A program made the translations under genes and the position numbers. From assembly GCA_016284175.1 (NCBI GenBank), contig JAEEOJ010000145.1, positions 1 through 64,000 on the forward strand: a stretch of 64,000 nucleotides of DNA, given 5' to 3'. This DNA comes from Lachnospiraceae bacterium (GTDB lineage Bacteria; Bacillota; Clostridia; Lachnospirales; Lachnospiraceae). The notes under the pieces were generated by a model that did not search any database, was not told the DNA's origin, and was given only the letters and a program-made list of their open reading frames with translations. Below, piece after piece: positions 1-10,342 of the stretch; the stretch's first letter is position 1, and each line of letters opens with the position of its first letter.

Positions 1-301
1 GAATAAAATCCTCGAGATTGTATTCCGATGCGTCGGCTTTTCTTATCTGTCTTATATCCACCTGAAGATTGCCGTTAAAAGTCTTGGCCTCTCCGTTTAC
101 AAACACATAGTCCATCGGCTCGAAATCACCGATTCCCGCGCTGTCCGTATTCCAGATTTTGCAGTCGACATTTCCGGTTTTATCTCCGAGAATAACGTTT
201 AAATATTCTTTGCCGTTCTTGGTTGTGGCTGAATTTTTGGTCTTACAGAGATAAACATCCTGTACGGCATTTCCGTCTTTTATATCTTTTATATATCTCA
301 T
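1..301 (-). CDS. 3'-5' exoribonuclease YhaM-like, N-terminal OB-fold part (truncated by window edge)
   Basis: Own translation of minus strand from ATG at 301: MRYIKDIKDGNAVQDVYLCKTKNSATTKNGKEYLNVILGDKTGNVDCKIWNTD..., open to the window edge; OB-fold pattern typical of YhaM/HD exoribonucleases. Confidence 0.7.
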   Translation of the reverse strand, partial: MRYIKDIKDGNAVQDVYLCKTKNSATTKNGKEYLNVILGDKTGNVDCKIWNTDSAGIGDFEPMDYVFVNGEAKTFNGNLQVDIRQIRKADASEYNLEDFI

Positions 302-313
302 AAAAACTCCGTT

Positions 314-1018
314 CTAAGCTGTAGTAAATTTGTAACCGACACCCCATACAGTTTCTATTTTCCACTTTTCGTGATCGCTGATTTTCTCTCTGATTCTCTT
401 GATATGTACGTCCACGGTTCTTGTGTCGCCGGGATAATCGTAGCCCCAGATTCTGTCAAGCAGCTGCTCTCTGGTAAAAACCTGGTTGGGAGAATTAGCA
501 AGGAAGAATAAAAGTTCGAGTTCCTTCGGAGGCATGTTTACGCTCTCGCCCTTATAAATAACCGAGTAGTCGGTTAAAGATACGCGAAGATCGGGATATT
601 CCACGGTCTGAACCGTCTTTGCGGTCTCCTGAGGCTTTACTTCTTTTTCTTTGTAACGGCGAAGTACTGCTTTTACTCTGGCTACAAGTTCCTTAGAATC
701 AAAAGGCTTTTCCATATAGTCGTCTGCACCGAGCTCTAAACCTAAAACCTTATCAAAAATCTCGCCCTTTGCGGAGAGCATGATGATGGGAATTCTGCTT
801 TCGGCTCTGACTTCACGGCAAACCTGATATCCGTCGATGCCGGGAAGCATAAGGTCTAAAAGAATGAGATTGGGTGCAAATGTTTCGAGCGCTCCTTTTA
901 CGGATTCGCCGTCATTTACAATCATGGTCTCATAGCATTCCTTTGTAAGGTACAAAGAAACAAGCTCCGCGATGTTGTTGTCGTCGTCTACAATCAGTAT
1001 CTTCTGTTTGGAAATCAT
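314..1018 (-). CDS. OmpR/PhoB-family response regulator
   Basis: Receiver domain (ILIVDDD, LDLMLPGIDG, KPF) plus winged-helix C-terminus (RTVDVHIKRIREKI, VWGVGYKF). Confidence 0.93.
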   Translation of the reverse strand: MISKQKILIVDDDNNIAELVSLYLTKECYETMIVNDGESVKGALETFAPNLILLDLMLPGIDGYQVCREVRAESRIPIIMLSAKGEIFDKVLGLELGADDYMEKPFDSKELVARVKAVLRRYKEKEVKPQETAKTVQTVEYPDLRVSLTDYSVIYKGESVNMPPKELELLFFLANSPNQVFTREQLLDRIWGYDYPGDTRTVDVHIKRIREKISDHEKWKIETVWGVGYKFTTA

Positions 1019-1038
1019 TTTTCTTTCCTTTCTTTTAG

Positions 1039-3390
1039 CTAAAACTTAACCACGGTAACACCTGCATCGCCCTCGCCCTGTTCGGCAAGCGCAAATTCAC
1101 TGACAAAATCTATGCCTCTTAAATACTTATGAATAGCCGCGCGAAGCGCTCCCGTACCTTTGCCGTGCACGATTCTGACACTGTGTAAGTGAGATAAATA
1201 TGCATCGTCTAAGTACTTATCCAGCTTGGCAATCGCTTCGTCGGAATTTAATCCTAAAAGATTAATCTCGGGAGAAATCGTAGCGGATTTTGAAAATCCC
1301 GAAGCGTATGATGTTGGTCTTACCGCTTCTTTTTCTTCCTTCGCCTTGGCGTAAACAAGGTCGGTTGCTTTAACCTTAAATTCCATTACGCCCGAAGCAA
1401 TCATTACATTTCCTTTGGCATCGGGAAGTTTTTTAACCTCACCCGTCATACCGAGTGAAATCGAACGGACAGTATCGCCGATTTTAAGTTTGGAAGCATC
1501 CACCTTTTTGTCGGTATTATCAACCTTCTTTTCGTTGCTTCTTAATTTCGACGAATTGTCGTCAATCTTCTTTCTAAGTGTAGCCCTCTTCTTTTCCATT
1601 TCCTGAATGGTCATTCCGGAATTGTAAAGTCTGATGGCTTCATCCGCTTCTTCCTTGGCGTCTTCAAGGATGCTCTTGGCTTCCTCTCTGGCCTCGCGTA
1701 ATATCTTCTCTCTGGCCTCGCGGACATTCTCATTGCTCTTGTTGAGTTCTTCTTTTAACTTCTCAACTTCTTTTTTGAGTTTCTCTTCCTCTTCCCTGTC
1801 GGCCTCGAGTTTCTTTCTGGTATCTTCAAGATCTTTTAAGAGGTCTTCGAAATTGCCCTCGGTCTCATCCATTTCCTTGGAAGCTCGCTCAATGATTCTT
1901 TTATCAAGTCCGAGTTTTTCGGATATCGCAAATGCGTTACTTTTACCCGCGATACCTATGAAAAGTTTGTATGTGGGAGAAAGAGTTTCTATATCAAATT
2001 CGCAGCATGCGTTTTCAACACCCTCGGTATTAAAGGCAAACACCTTAAGCTCCGAATAGTGTGTCGTAAGCATAATCGTAGCGCGCTTTTCCATGAGTCT
2101 TGAAACTATGGCAATCGCAAGCGCCGCTCCTTCGGTCGGATCGGTACCTGAACAGAGTTCGTCGAAAAGACATAAGCTGTTGTGATTTGCTTCTTTTAGG
2201 ATCCTGACAATTCCCGTCATATGACCCGAGAAGGTCGATAAGTTCTGCTCAATGCTCTGCTCGTCTCCGATTTCGGCATAAATATCCCTGAATATCTTTA
2301 ACTTGCTGCCGGGCGCTGCGGGGATGAAAAGTCCCGACTGACCCATCGCGCATAAAAGACCCGTGGTTTTTAAAGATACCGTCTTTCCGCCGGTGTTGGG
2401 ACCTGTCACGATTAAACAGGAATAATTTTCTCCGAGAACAATATCTATCGGAACGACTCTTCCTTTTTCGATAAAAGGGTGTCTGGCTTTCTTTATGTCA
2501 AGGTATTCTCCGGACTCATAATCCGGCATTACCGCCTCTTCGTCGATTGCAAGAGCAGCCTTCGCATAGATGAAATCAAGATTTGTCATGATTTCCTGAT
2601 TGGATTTAAGTTCCTCAAGATGTGAAGCCGCTTCCATCGAAAGCATATGAAGAATTCTTGCGATTTCTTCCTTTTCCTCGACTTCAAGCTCCTGAATGCG
2701 GTTGTTTAATTCCACGATTCCCGCAGGCTCGATAAAGAACGTCATACCGCCTCTGGACTGGTCGTGAACAATACCCTTTACGCTGCCTTTATACTCAGCT
2801 TTTACGGGTATGCAGTACCTGTCGTTTCGCATGGTAATAACGGCATCCTGCAGATAGCTTCTGTAAGTGGAATTAACCATTTTGTTTAAATCCGAATGAA
2901 TCCTTGCGGTCGTGTTGACCTTTTCTCTTCGGATGTCTTTTAAGGTGCTCGATGCATCATCCGCAATCTCGTCTTCGGAAAGAATGATTTTTCTGATTTT
3001 ACCGGAAAGTTCTTCCATGGGAACGAGCGCTTCAAACATGGCTCTTAAGGAATCTTCTCTTTCTTCCTCGAGTCCGTAGGATGCTGCAGTCTTTGCACAT
3101 TCCGCACTGGATGCAACCATGAGCAGTTCTTTCGTGTCAAGGTTGGCCTCGACACTCATTGCCTTAAAGATTTCCTCGAGGTTTTTATTGCCCGAAAAAG
3201 AAATCTTTCTGCTTGAAAGAATACGTGCAACCGCATCGGAAGTATTTTCCAAATTGTTTAAAATCGCCTCTCTATTCCGTAAAGGATGCAGAGAGGCGCA
3301 TTTAATCTTTCCGAGTTCACTTGATGCATGGTCGGAGAGTAACTTTATTAATTTATTGTACTCTAATATTTCTAAAGTTTTTTTGTCCAT
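1039..3390 (-). CDS. mutS2: Endonuclease MutS2
   Basis: Walker A TGPNTGGKTVSLK, MutS ATPase motifs, C-terminal Smr domain (VRIVHGKGTGALR). Confidence 0.96.
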   Translation of the reverse strand: MDKKTLEILEYNKLIKLLSDHASSELGKIKCASLHPLRNREAILNNLENTSDAVARILSSRKISFSGNKNLEEIFKAMSVEANLDTKELLMVASSAECAKTAASYGLEEEREDSLRAMFEALVPMEELSGKIRKIILSEDEIADDASSTLKDIRREKVNTTARIHSDLNKMVNSTYRSYLQDAVITMRNDRYCIPVKAEYKGSVKGIVHDQSRGGMTFFIEPAGIVELNNRIQELEVEEKEEIARILHMLSMEAASHLEELKSNQEIMTNLDFIYAKAALAIDEEAVMPDYESGEYLDIKKARHPFIEKGRVVPIDIVLGENYSCLIVTGPNTGGKTVSLKTTGLLCAMGQSGLFIPAAPGSKLKIFRDIYAEIGDEQSIEQNLSTFSGHMTGIVRILKEANHNSLCLFDELCSGTDPTEGAALAIAIVSRLMEKRATIMLTTHYSELKVFAFNTEGVENACCEFDIETLSPTYKLFIGIAGKSNAFAISEKLGLDKRIIERASKEMDETEGNFEDLLKDLEDTRKKLEADREEEEKLKKEVEKLKEELNKSNENVREAREKILREAREEAKSILEDAKEEADEAIRLYNSGMTIQEMEKKRATLRKKIDDNSSKLRSNEKKVDNTDKKVDASKLKIGDTVRSISLGMTGEVKKLPDAKGNVMIASGVMEFKVKATDLVYAKAKEEKEAVRPTSYASGFSKSATISPEINLLGLNSDEAIAKLDKYLDDAYLSHLHSVRIVHGKGTGALRAAIHKYLRGIDFVSEFALAEQGEGDAGVTVVKF

Positions 3391-3764
3391 TATTTAGTGA
3401 AAAATCTGTAATTAAATTCGGCGTTGTTTTTGCCTCTGTACGCGCCTTTTACGATAAGCGCATATTTCTCGCCGTAAAAGATTATATTCATGAGGTCGCT
3501 CTCGGGAGTCTTTCTGATCTCGACTGTAACCTCTTCATCCCATATTTCGGGCGGAAGCTTTTTAAGAAGAACGGCTCTTACATAACCGTCTACCTTGTTC
3601 TCCATCAGGCACTGTGTATCCTGCTTCTGCTCTTTGAAATGAACAATAAGCTTCTGTTCCTGAATTGTAGACTGGCATGTAGCCTTCTTGAAATAACTTC
3701 CTACTATTTCGTAAATCGCATACTCAAATGCTGTCTGGTTTGAAGTAAAAGTCATCTTCTGCAT
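3390..3764 (-). CDS. Conserved hypothetical protein, DUF6145-like
   Basis: 124-aa ORF overlapping the mutS2 start by 1 nt (TAATG); family name recalled, not searched. Confidence 0.6.
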   Translation of the reverse strand: MQKMTFTSNQTAFEYAIYEIVGSYFKKATCQSTIQEQKLIVHFKEQKQDTQCLMENKVDGYVRAVLLKKLPPEIWDEEVTVEIRKTPESDLMNIIFYGEKYALIVKGAYRGKNNAEFNYRFFTK

Positions 3765-3779
3765 TTTAGTATTCCCCCT

Positions 3780-5054
3780 TTATCTGAGTCGTTTAGTAAT
3801 CTCTTCGCATTTTGAATAAATTTCGTCAACATCTATTGTATCATTAAATTGACCATTTTTGTATAAAACTTTTCCGTCAATCATCGTCATTTTTATATTT
3901 GTTTTCGAACCTGAGTATACGATGTTTTTGGAAATGTTCAAAATCGGTCTCATATTGGGCTGGTAAAGGTCAATCATAATGATGTCGGCAAGCTTTCCGA
4001 CAGCTAAAGCGTCATTGTCAGAAAGCTCCATTGCATGGGCTCCGTTAACGCATGCCATCTTTAAAACTTCCATTGCATCCACTGCCTTCGGATCGTTTTC
4101 TTTTATCTTCGCAAGCGCCGTAACAAGGAACATTTCCCTGAAGAAATCAAGGCAGTTGTTTGAAGAAGGTCCGTCGGTACCGATTGCCACTTCAATGCCT
4201 TTTTCAAGATATGCTTGGATAGGAGCGATTCCGCTTGCAAGTTTGGCATTCGATGCGGGATTGGTAACAACCCTCAGGCCTCTCTTTTTCATGATATCCA
4301 TGTCTGCTTCGTCACACCATACGCCATGATATATACCGCCGCCGAAATCCCAGAGTCCGAGGCTGTCAAATAAAGCCATGGGCGTCATACCGTATCTTTG
4401 GATGCACTCCTCATGCTCGGTCTTGGTTTCCGACATATGTGTGTAAAGCGGTGCTTTGTATTTGTGAATGAGTTCTGATACTTTTTCAAGAAGTTCTTTG
4501 TCGCAGGTGTATTCTGCGTGAACACCCATTAAGAATCCTACAAGGCTGTTTTTGTTGTTAAGCTCATTGTATCTTCTTTCAAGCACTTCGAGTGTCGGTC
4601 CGAATTTATTTAACCCCGATACCATCTGACATCTCATGCCGAATTCTACGGATGCATCAAAAATGCTTTCGGGAGTTAAATACATATCTCCGCAGGCTGT
4701 AATACCTGATGTGAGATATTCAAGATAAGCAAGCTTGGTCAGCCAGTAAACATCCTCGGGAGTCATCTTAGCTTCTCTCGGGAAAATCTCGTTATTTAGC
4801 CAGTCCTGAAGATTTAAATCGTCCGCAAGCGAACGAAAAGCCGTCATTCCGGAATGCGTATGCGCATTCTTAAATCCGGGAAGAAGCACGTTTCCCTCGC
4901 AGTCGATTTCTTCGTCAAATTTTGCTCTTGCATTGTCTGCGGGAGTCTTTCCGACATATGTGATTTTGTTTCCGTCAATCTGGATTTCGCCGTCGAAAAT
5001 CTCTTCGCCGGGAACCATTGTAAGTATCTTAGCATTGTAAAGTCTTTTGGTCAT
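3780..5054 (-). CDS. Amidohydrolase, 5-methylthioadenosine/S-adenosylhomocysteine deaminase-like
   Basis: LPGFKNAHTHSGM, THMSETKTEHEEC, GTDGPSSNN metal/active-site motifs. Confidence 0.88.
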   Translation of the reverse strand: MTKRLYNAKILTMVPGEEIFDGEIQIDGNKITYVGKTPADNARAKFDEEIDCEGNVLLPGFKNAHTHSGMTAFRSLADDLNLQDWLNNEIFPREAKMTPEDVYWLTKLAYLEYLTSGITACGDMYLTPESIFDASVEFGMRCQMVSGLNKFGPTLEVLERRYNELNNKNSLVGFLMGVHAEYTCDKELLEKVSELIHKYKAPLYTHMSETKTEHEECIQRYGMTPMALFDSLGLWDFGGGIYHGVWCDEADMDIMKKRGLRVVTNPASNAKLASGIAPIQAYLEKGIEVAIGTDGPSSNNCLDFFREMFLVTALAKIKENDPKAVDAMEVLKMACVNGAHAMELSDNDALAVGKLADIIMIDLYQPNMRPILNISKNIVYSGSKTNIKMTMIDGKVLYKNGQFNDTIDVDEIYSKCEEITKRLR

Positions 5055-5078
5055 ATAAGTCTCTTTCTTTTATGGTCT

Positions 5079-6590
5079 TTAATTATCAAAGTCAAATTCG
5101 TATACGAAAATGTTGGGTGTATCGGAAGACTTTGTGTAAGTATACGTGTCGCCGTCTTCGATATAATCCCATTCGGATTTGGTAAATGTTACCGTTGCTT
5201 CACCGTCTTCGGTAACGATGAGATAGCCTTCCATCGGATTGCCGTTATCGTCGGAAATTGTGAAGACCATTTTGTCATCCTGAAATTCTCCGACGCCGTC
5301 ATCAAGGAAGCAAAGTCTGTAAATACCTATCTGTATAATGAATTTTCCGTCTTCGCCCTTGGCAATCTGAAGGTTAGGATCGTTTAAATCGTCGACATAT
5401 TCACCGATATACTGCTTTTCAATTTCTTCGTCGAATTCAGCTGTCTGATCGTATAAAAGAATCCATTCGGGATTTTCGTTTGATGCAACTTTGTCCGTAA
5501 GTCCTATCTCGGCTTGATGCTTGCTTAAAAGTTCATTAAATTCCTTCGGGGTATAATACGTAATATTGTTGTCGTCAATAAACTTTTTCAAATCATCGGG
5601 AAGTTCCGGAGCATCACCGTTTTCGTCTTCAAATACGAAGATGTTTTTCGAAAGCCATTCGTCATATTCTTTCTCGTACTTATCGTATTTTGCCTGGCTT
5701 TCCGCATCATACTTACCGTCTACCCAATTAAGATCGGTGGGATAGTCGGGAGCTTCATTGAAATTATATACGGAAGTATTGAAGAATGTTGAGCTCTCAT
5801 AATCGTATATTTCCTCGGGAGCTTCATCTCTTATTTCTTCGGGTACGCAGAATGAGTGAATCGTCGGCTGCGCATAACCCATATAGTAATCGCAGTTATA
5901 GTCATAAACTATCTCGCCTTTTGAATTGACAAAACGTCCGGTGAAGACATGTAAGTTTGCTCCGCCGCTTCCGCCTTCGGATATGTATCCGTACTGATTG
6001 ATTTCACCATATGATCTGTAATAGCTTTCTGTCATGGTGATACATTTCAATTCGCCGTCAATTACCATTAAGATGAAATCATCGTATATGTACTGATCGT
6101 ATGCATCTTCATCTCCGGGATCTACTATGTAATCGATATTAATTCCCAAATCTCTTTCGCCGTCGTTTCCGCAGTCGATATAAGCATAATTGACTGTAAC
6201 GGTATAACTTACAGTATGCTCTTCATCATATGCGAACCAGTTTAAGAGTTCCTCGCCGCGTGCAGTTACCATTTCATCGAGAGAATAGTATGTATCCTCA
6301 TCCGCAATGACATGGTCAAATTTAGCCTTGGTTTCACCGTTTATAAAAGAATCGATAATCGCATCGTTATCTACGGTATTTGCGGGCACGTTAATATCGG
6401 GGTTATTTGTATTACCGCCATCGTCTTCTCCTCCCCCGGGTTTTACGGGATCGGGAGTCTGCGTGGCCGTCGGATCCTCATGTACCATTCCGTCACCGTC
6501 CATTATCTGAAAAGGTGTAAGAGTACATCCAACGAGTGTTAAGCTCATTGTAACTGCTGCCGCTACTGCAAAAATCTTTTTCTTAATCAT
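5079..6590 (-). CDS. Hypothetical lipoprotein
   Basis: Signal peptide with lipobox (LTLVGC), acidic secreted body. Confidence 0.75.
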   Translation of the reverse strand: MIKKKIFAVAAAVTMSLTLVGCTLTPFQIMDGDGMVHEDPTATQTPDPVKPGGGEDDGGNTNNPDINVPANTVDNDAIIDSFINGETKAKFDHVIADEDTYYSLDEMVTARGEELLNWFAYDEEHTVSYTVTVNYAYIDCGNDGERDLGINIDYIVDPGDEDAYDQYIYDDFILMVIDGELKCITMTESYYRSYGEINQYGYISEGGSGGANLHVFTGRFVNSKGEIVYDYNCDYYMGYAQPTIHSFCVPEEIRDEAPEEIYDYESSTFFNTSVYNFNEAPDYPTDLNWVDGKYDAESQAKYDKYEKEYDEWLSKNIFVFEDENGDAPELPDDLKKFIDDNNITYYTPKEFNELLSKHQAEIGLTDKVASNENPEWILLYDQTAEFDEEIEKQYIGEYVDDLNDPNLQIAKGEDGKFIIQIGIYRLCFLDDGVGEFQDDKMVFTISDDNGNPMEGYLIVTEDGEATVTFTKSEWDYIEDGDTYTYTKSSDTPNIFVYEFDFDN

Positions 6591-6605
6591 ATTTTCCTCT
6601 CCTGT

Positions 6606-7862
6606 TTATTCTCCCGCGCTTAAGCCGGCTCTTCTGCCTGATGCAAAAGCAAAATGGAGATTATATCCTCCGCACTTTCCGTCAACATCGAGTACTTCTC
6701 CCGCAAAGAAAAGTCCCGGGCAGATTTTGGAAGCCATATTTTCATCGACCTCGTCGATGCTGACCCCTCCTTTTGTAACCTGCGCATTGCTGAATGAATC
6801 GTGACCGGAAATTTTGATTTTATAATTTTTTATACCGTTCGTAAAATGAGATATAAGGTCTGCTCCCGTCGCACCGTTTGCTTCGGATACGATTCTTTTA
6901 TAAATAAGACCTGCTGTTTTTTCTCCGAAAATATTTGCTAAAAGACCTCTCCAGTCTTTGTTTTTCTGAATCAGTTTTTCAATATAATAATCCATGCTCT
7001 CTTTGGCCATTTCCGGCATAAAGTCCACAACCACGTTGCAGTTTAAGCCGTCTTCCAAAGGCTTGGAAATATATCTGCTCAAATTGTAAATGCAGATTCC
7101 TGAGAGTCCGTTCTCGGTGAACTGAAGTTCTCCCTCCTCGGAAGAAACGATCTCTCCTTCAACCATTGCCGAAACCTTCGCTTTGAATCTGACGCCTGCC
7201 ATTTCTTTTACGCTCTTTTCTTCCGTAAAAAGTCTTGTGAGCACGGGATATGTAAAGGTCACTGTGTGGCCTAATGCTCTTGCAAGTCTGTAGCCGCCGC
7301 CGTCTGAACCTGTCGAAGGATAGGCTTTTCCGCCTGTCGCGATAATAAGCTTTTTGCACTCTATTTTTTCGCCGTCTTCAAACTTTAAAGTGAAGTGAGG
7401 CAGGTCTTTATCGCTGAGCGCTCTTGAGGATGCATTTACGTCAATTTTCTTGCCCGGACGAAATTCTGCGGAAACTACTTTCTTACCGGTCAGTACTTCT
7501 ATCTTTTTTTCCTCAAGCATTTCTGAAAGCACGTTTTTAACTGTCTCGGCTCTCTCACTTCTCGGGTACTTGCAGTTGTTCTTTCCGTATGTGGGCATTC
7601 CGCGGTCCATAAAAAACTCTTCGAGCTTTTCGGAATCGAACTCCTCGATTAATTTCGAATACGGATGATCTTTGCCGAAATTATAGTACTCGCTCTTTAA
7701 ATCGGAATTGGAATAGTTGCACTTTCCGTTACCGGTTAAAAGAAGTTTTTTAAGCACGTCGTCATTTCGCTCAATCAGAGTGACTTTTTTATTTTCGTTC
7801 GCCGCAAAAAAGCAGGCAAAAACACCGGCGGGACCACCGCCGATTACACATATATCTGTCAT
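6606..7862 (-). CDS. NAD(P)/FAD-dependent oxidoreductase, HI0933/BaiN-like flavoprotein
   Basis: CVIGGGPAGVFACFFAA, GNGKCNYSN, C-terminal FFAGEVLDVDGKCGGYNLHFAFASG. Confidence 0.9.
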   Translation of the reverse strand: MTDICVIGGGPAGVFACFFAANENKKVTLIERNDDVLKKLLLTGNGKCNYSNSDLKSEYYNFGKDHPYSKLIEEFDSEKLEEFFMDRGMPTYGKNNCKYPRSERAETVKNVLSEMLEEKKIEVLTGKKVVSAEFRPGKKIDVNASSRALSDKDLPHFTLKFEDGEKIECKKLIIATGGKAYPSTGSDGGGYRLARALGHTVTFTYPVLTRLFTEEKSVKEMAGVRFKAKVSAMVEGEIVSSEEGELQFTENGLSGICIYNLSRYISKPLEDGLNCNVVVDFMPEMAKESMDYYIEKLIQKNKDWRGLLANIFGEKTAGLIYKRIVSEANGATGADLISHFTNGIKNYKIKISGHDSFSNAQVTKGGVSIDEVDENMASKICPGLFFAGEVLDVDGKCGGYNLHFAFASGRRAGLSAGE

Positions 7863-7908
7863 TTCATCCTCATTTTATATACGATTACGTTTACTTCTTT
7901 TATGGGAT

Positions 7909-10077
7909 TTATACTTCGTATCCGGCTTCTTTTACAGCAGCCTTTAAAGTATCTTCGGAAACGCTTCCGTCGGTTTCAACGCTCACACTCTTTTTCTCAA
8001 GATCGGCCTCTGCGGAAATTACTCCGTCAATGGCTTTAAGTGTATCTTCCACGCGCTTCTTGCAGTGAGCGCACATCATTCCGTTAACGGAAAAACTGAT
8101 CATACCTTCTTCCCCGCTTTCTGTTTTCTCAATGTTGCATTCGCAACCTATTCCATTATAATTCTTGTTCAAATCCTTATCAAGTCTCACGCTCATCAGT
8201 CTGAGAGCGTTAAGGCATACGCAGATACTGCTTAAGCTCATGCATGCGGCACCAATCATCGGGTTTAGTTTTAGTCCGATTAAGGGCTGCATTACGCCTG
8301 CTGCCACGGGTATCATCAAAACATTGTAAAAGAATGCCCAGAAAAGATTTTCCTTGATGTTAAGAATTGTCTTCTTTGAAAGTCTGATTGCGCGGATTAC
8401 GTCCAAAAGGTCGCTGTGCATAAGCACGACGTCGGCGCATTCAATTGCAATATCCTTACCTGCACCCATTGCCATTCCGACTTCTGCGGTTGCAAGCGCG
8501 GGAGCATCGTTTATTCCGTCGCCTACCATAAGGACTTTCTTGCCTTCGCTTTGAAGTTCTTTTACGATGCCTGCCTTGTCTTCGGGTTTAAGTTCATATC
8601 TTACGGATGAAACGCCTGCTTCTTCGGCGATTTTTAATGCCTTGTCTTTCTTGTCACCTGTAAGCATGACGGTTTCGAGGCCCATTTCTTTTAGGAGCTT
8701 CATTGCAAGGGGTGAGGTTTCCCTGACTTCGTCCATGCTGACTTCACCCTCGACGGATACAATGCCTTTGGTAACCGTTCCGGTCTTGTCGAAGACAACG
8801 GTGTCTGTATTTTTTAATCTCTCAAGACTTTCAGCACTCTTAAAAAGAATGCCCTTCTTCGCGCCGATGCCCATTCCGACCGTGATTGCAACGGGTGTTG
8901 CAAGGCCGAGCGCGCAGGGGCAGGAAATAACCAGCACGCAGATGCCGTTTGAAAATGCAGTGACAAAATCTTTGGAAATAATGAGCCAAACAACGAAGGT
9001 TATTATCGCGAGAACTATTATCACGGGAACGAAAATTCCCGAGATTTTATCCGCAAGCCTTGCGATAGGCGCCTTGGTGGCTCCCGCTTCCTTGGTCATT
9101 TTGACTATCTTCATAAGTGTCGACTCTTCGCCCACACCTTCTGCTTTTACTCTGACATAACCGTCTTTTATCATTGTGGCGGAAATGACTTCGTCGCCGA
9201 CTTCCTTCTTTACTGCTACGCTCTCGCCCGTTATTGCGGACTCGTCAAATACTGCGCTTCCGAAAATAATCGTTCCGTCCACGCTTGCGGCTTCGCCTTT
9301 TGAAATAAGGATTACATCACCTTTTTTGATGTCTTCAGGTGCAACGGTTTCTTCTTTTTCGTTTCCGTCTTTGTCGGTAACTATTCTTATTATCTTTTTA
9401 GGACACATATCAATCAAACCTTCGATTGCGTCCTTGGTTTTTCTTTTAGACTTTGATTCGAGATATTTGCCGACGGATACAAGTGTTAAAATCATTCCGG
9501 CCGAATCAAAATAAAGATTCATTGAATAGTGTTCTGCGTGCTCAAGGTCACCTTTTTCGCAGCAAATCAAAATCATAAAAAGTCCGAACAGACTGTAGAT
9601 GAGCGCGCATGAAGAACCGAGCGATACCAGTACATCCATGTTGGTTCCGCCGGATCTTAATGCCTTAAATGCATTTATGAAAAAGTGTCTGTTGATGATG
9701 AGTACGGGAATTACCAGAATAAACTGTAAAAGTGCGTTCGTGGAAATATCCCATTTAGGTCCCATGGCGATAACCATGAGTGCGATTATGATAATGACGG
9801 ATGCGATAAGACCGTAGATTTTATAGTCTTTCTCGGGCTTTGCCACCGTTTTCTTTTTTTCCTCACCGCCGATAAGCGATGCGCCGTAACCGGCTTTCTT
9901 TACTGCTTCCTCAATCGCATCGGTATTTGTTTTATTTTCATCAAAAGAGACAAGCATCAGTTCTTCAACCAGATTGACGTTTACCTCTTTTATTCCTTCA
10001 ATTTTTCTGACGGCTTTTTCAACGTTCGCCACGCAGTTCGCGCAGCTCATTCCCGTCACTTTAAAGCTTTTTTTCAT
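7909..10077 (-). CDS. copA: Copper-type heavy-metal translocating P1B ATPase with N- and C-terminal HMA domains; N-domain apparently missing
   Basis: GMSCANC and GMMCAHC HMA motifs, TGES, CPC (SCPCALGLATP), DKTGT, MVGDGINDAPALA; DKTGT and TGD are only about 48 codons apart. Confidence 0.85.
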   Translation of the reverse strand: MKKSFKVTGMSCANCVANVEKAVRKIEGIKEVNVNLVEELMLVSFDENKTNTDAIEEAVKKAGYGASLIGGEEKKKTVAKPEKDYKIYGLIASVIIIIALMVIAMGPKWDISTNALLQFILVIPVLIINRHFFINAFKALRSGGTNMDVLVSLGSSCALIYSLFGLFMILICCEKGDLEHAEHYSMNLYFDSAGMILTLVSVGKYLESKSKRKTKDAIEGLIDMCPKKIIRIVTDKDGNEKEETVAPEDIKKGDVILISKGEAASVDGTIIFGSAVFDESAITGESVAVKKEVGDEVISATMIKDGYVRVKAEGVGEESTLMKIVKMTKEAGATKAPIARLADKISGIFVPVIIVLAIITFVVWLIISKDFVTAFSNGICVLVISCPCALGLATPVAITVGMGIGAKKGILFKSAESLERLKNTDTVVFDKTGTVTKGIVSVEGEVSMDEVRETSPLAMKLLKEMGLETVMLTGDKKDKALKIAEEAGVSSVRYELKPEDKAGIVKELQSEGKKVLMVGDGINDAPALATAEVGMAMGAGKDIAIECADVVLMHSDLLDVIRAIRLSKKTILNIKENLFWAFFYNVLMIPVAAGVMQPLIGLKLNPMIGAACMSLSSICVCLNALRLMSVRLDKDLNKNYNGIGCECNIEKTESGEEGMISFSVNGMMCAHCKKRVEDTLKAIDGVISAEADLEKKSVSVETDGSVSEDTLKAAVKEAGYEV

Positions 10078-10128
10078 GAGTTAGTCCTCCATAACACAGT
10101 ATAACCCATACCCGCTTTATTATCAACG

Positions 10129-10152
10129 AAAAAAGGGACGTATAAACGCCCC
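10129..10152 (-). terminator. Intrinsic terminator of the ncRNA
   Basis: Minus: GGGGCG-TTTATA-CGTCCC followed by TTTTTT. Confidence 0.8.
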
Positions 10153-10336
10153 TCTTTCCGTCTTATTCTTTCCCTTGAAACCCTCCTGCCAGAAAATTTG
10201 GGACCAAAAGAAAACACGTCCTTTCCTTAAACGCATACCGCCCGTTCAGTCTGTCGTTTATGTACTTAGATTTGCTGTGTCACTGAGAAAGATGCACGAA
10301 TGTGCGGAGTCGGCCCCGAGGATTCTGGCAGGGTGT
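10129..10336 (-). ncRNA. Structured small RNA, 6S RNA-like candidate
   Basis: Minus-strand promoter TTGAAA(10366-10371)-17 bp-TAATAT(10343-10348), 10-bp closing stem 10185-10194/10323-10332, intrinsic terminator at 10129-10152, no convincing ORF. Confidence 0.6.
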
Positions 10337-10342
10337 GGAATT

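Noticed and set aside
1415-2059. Plus-strand ORFs of 63 and 141 aa opposite mutS2
   Set aside because: Low-complexity Ser/Leu translations antisense to a well-conserved gene; shadow ORFs.
4854-5387. 177-aa plus-strand ORF antisense to amidohydrolase/lipoprotein genes
   Set aside because: Overlaps two supported minus-strand genes and looks like a reverse-frame artefact.
8354-9817. Several plus-strand ORFs up to 197 aa opposite copA
   Set aside because: Antisense shadow ORFs of a gene with clear P-type ATPase motifs; no SD or family resemblance.
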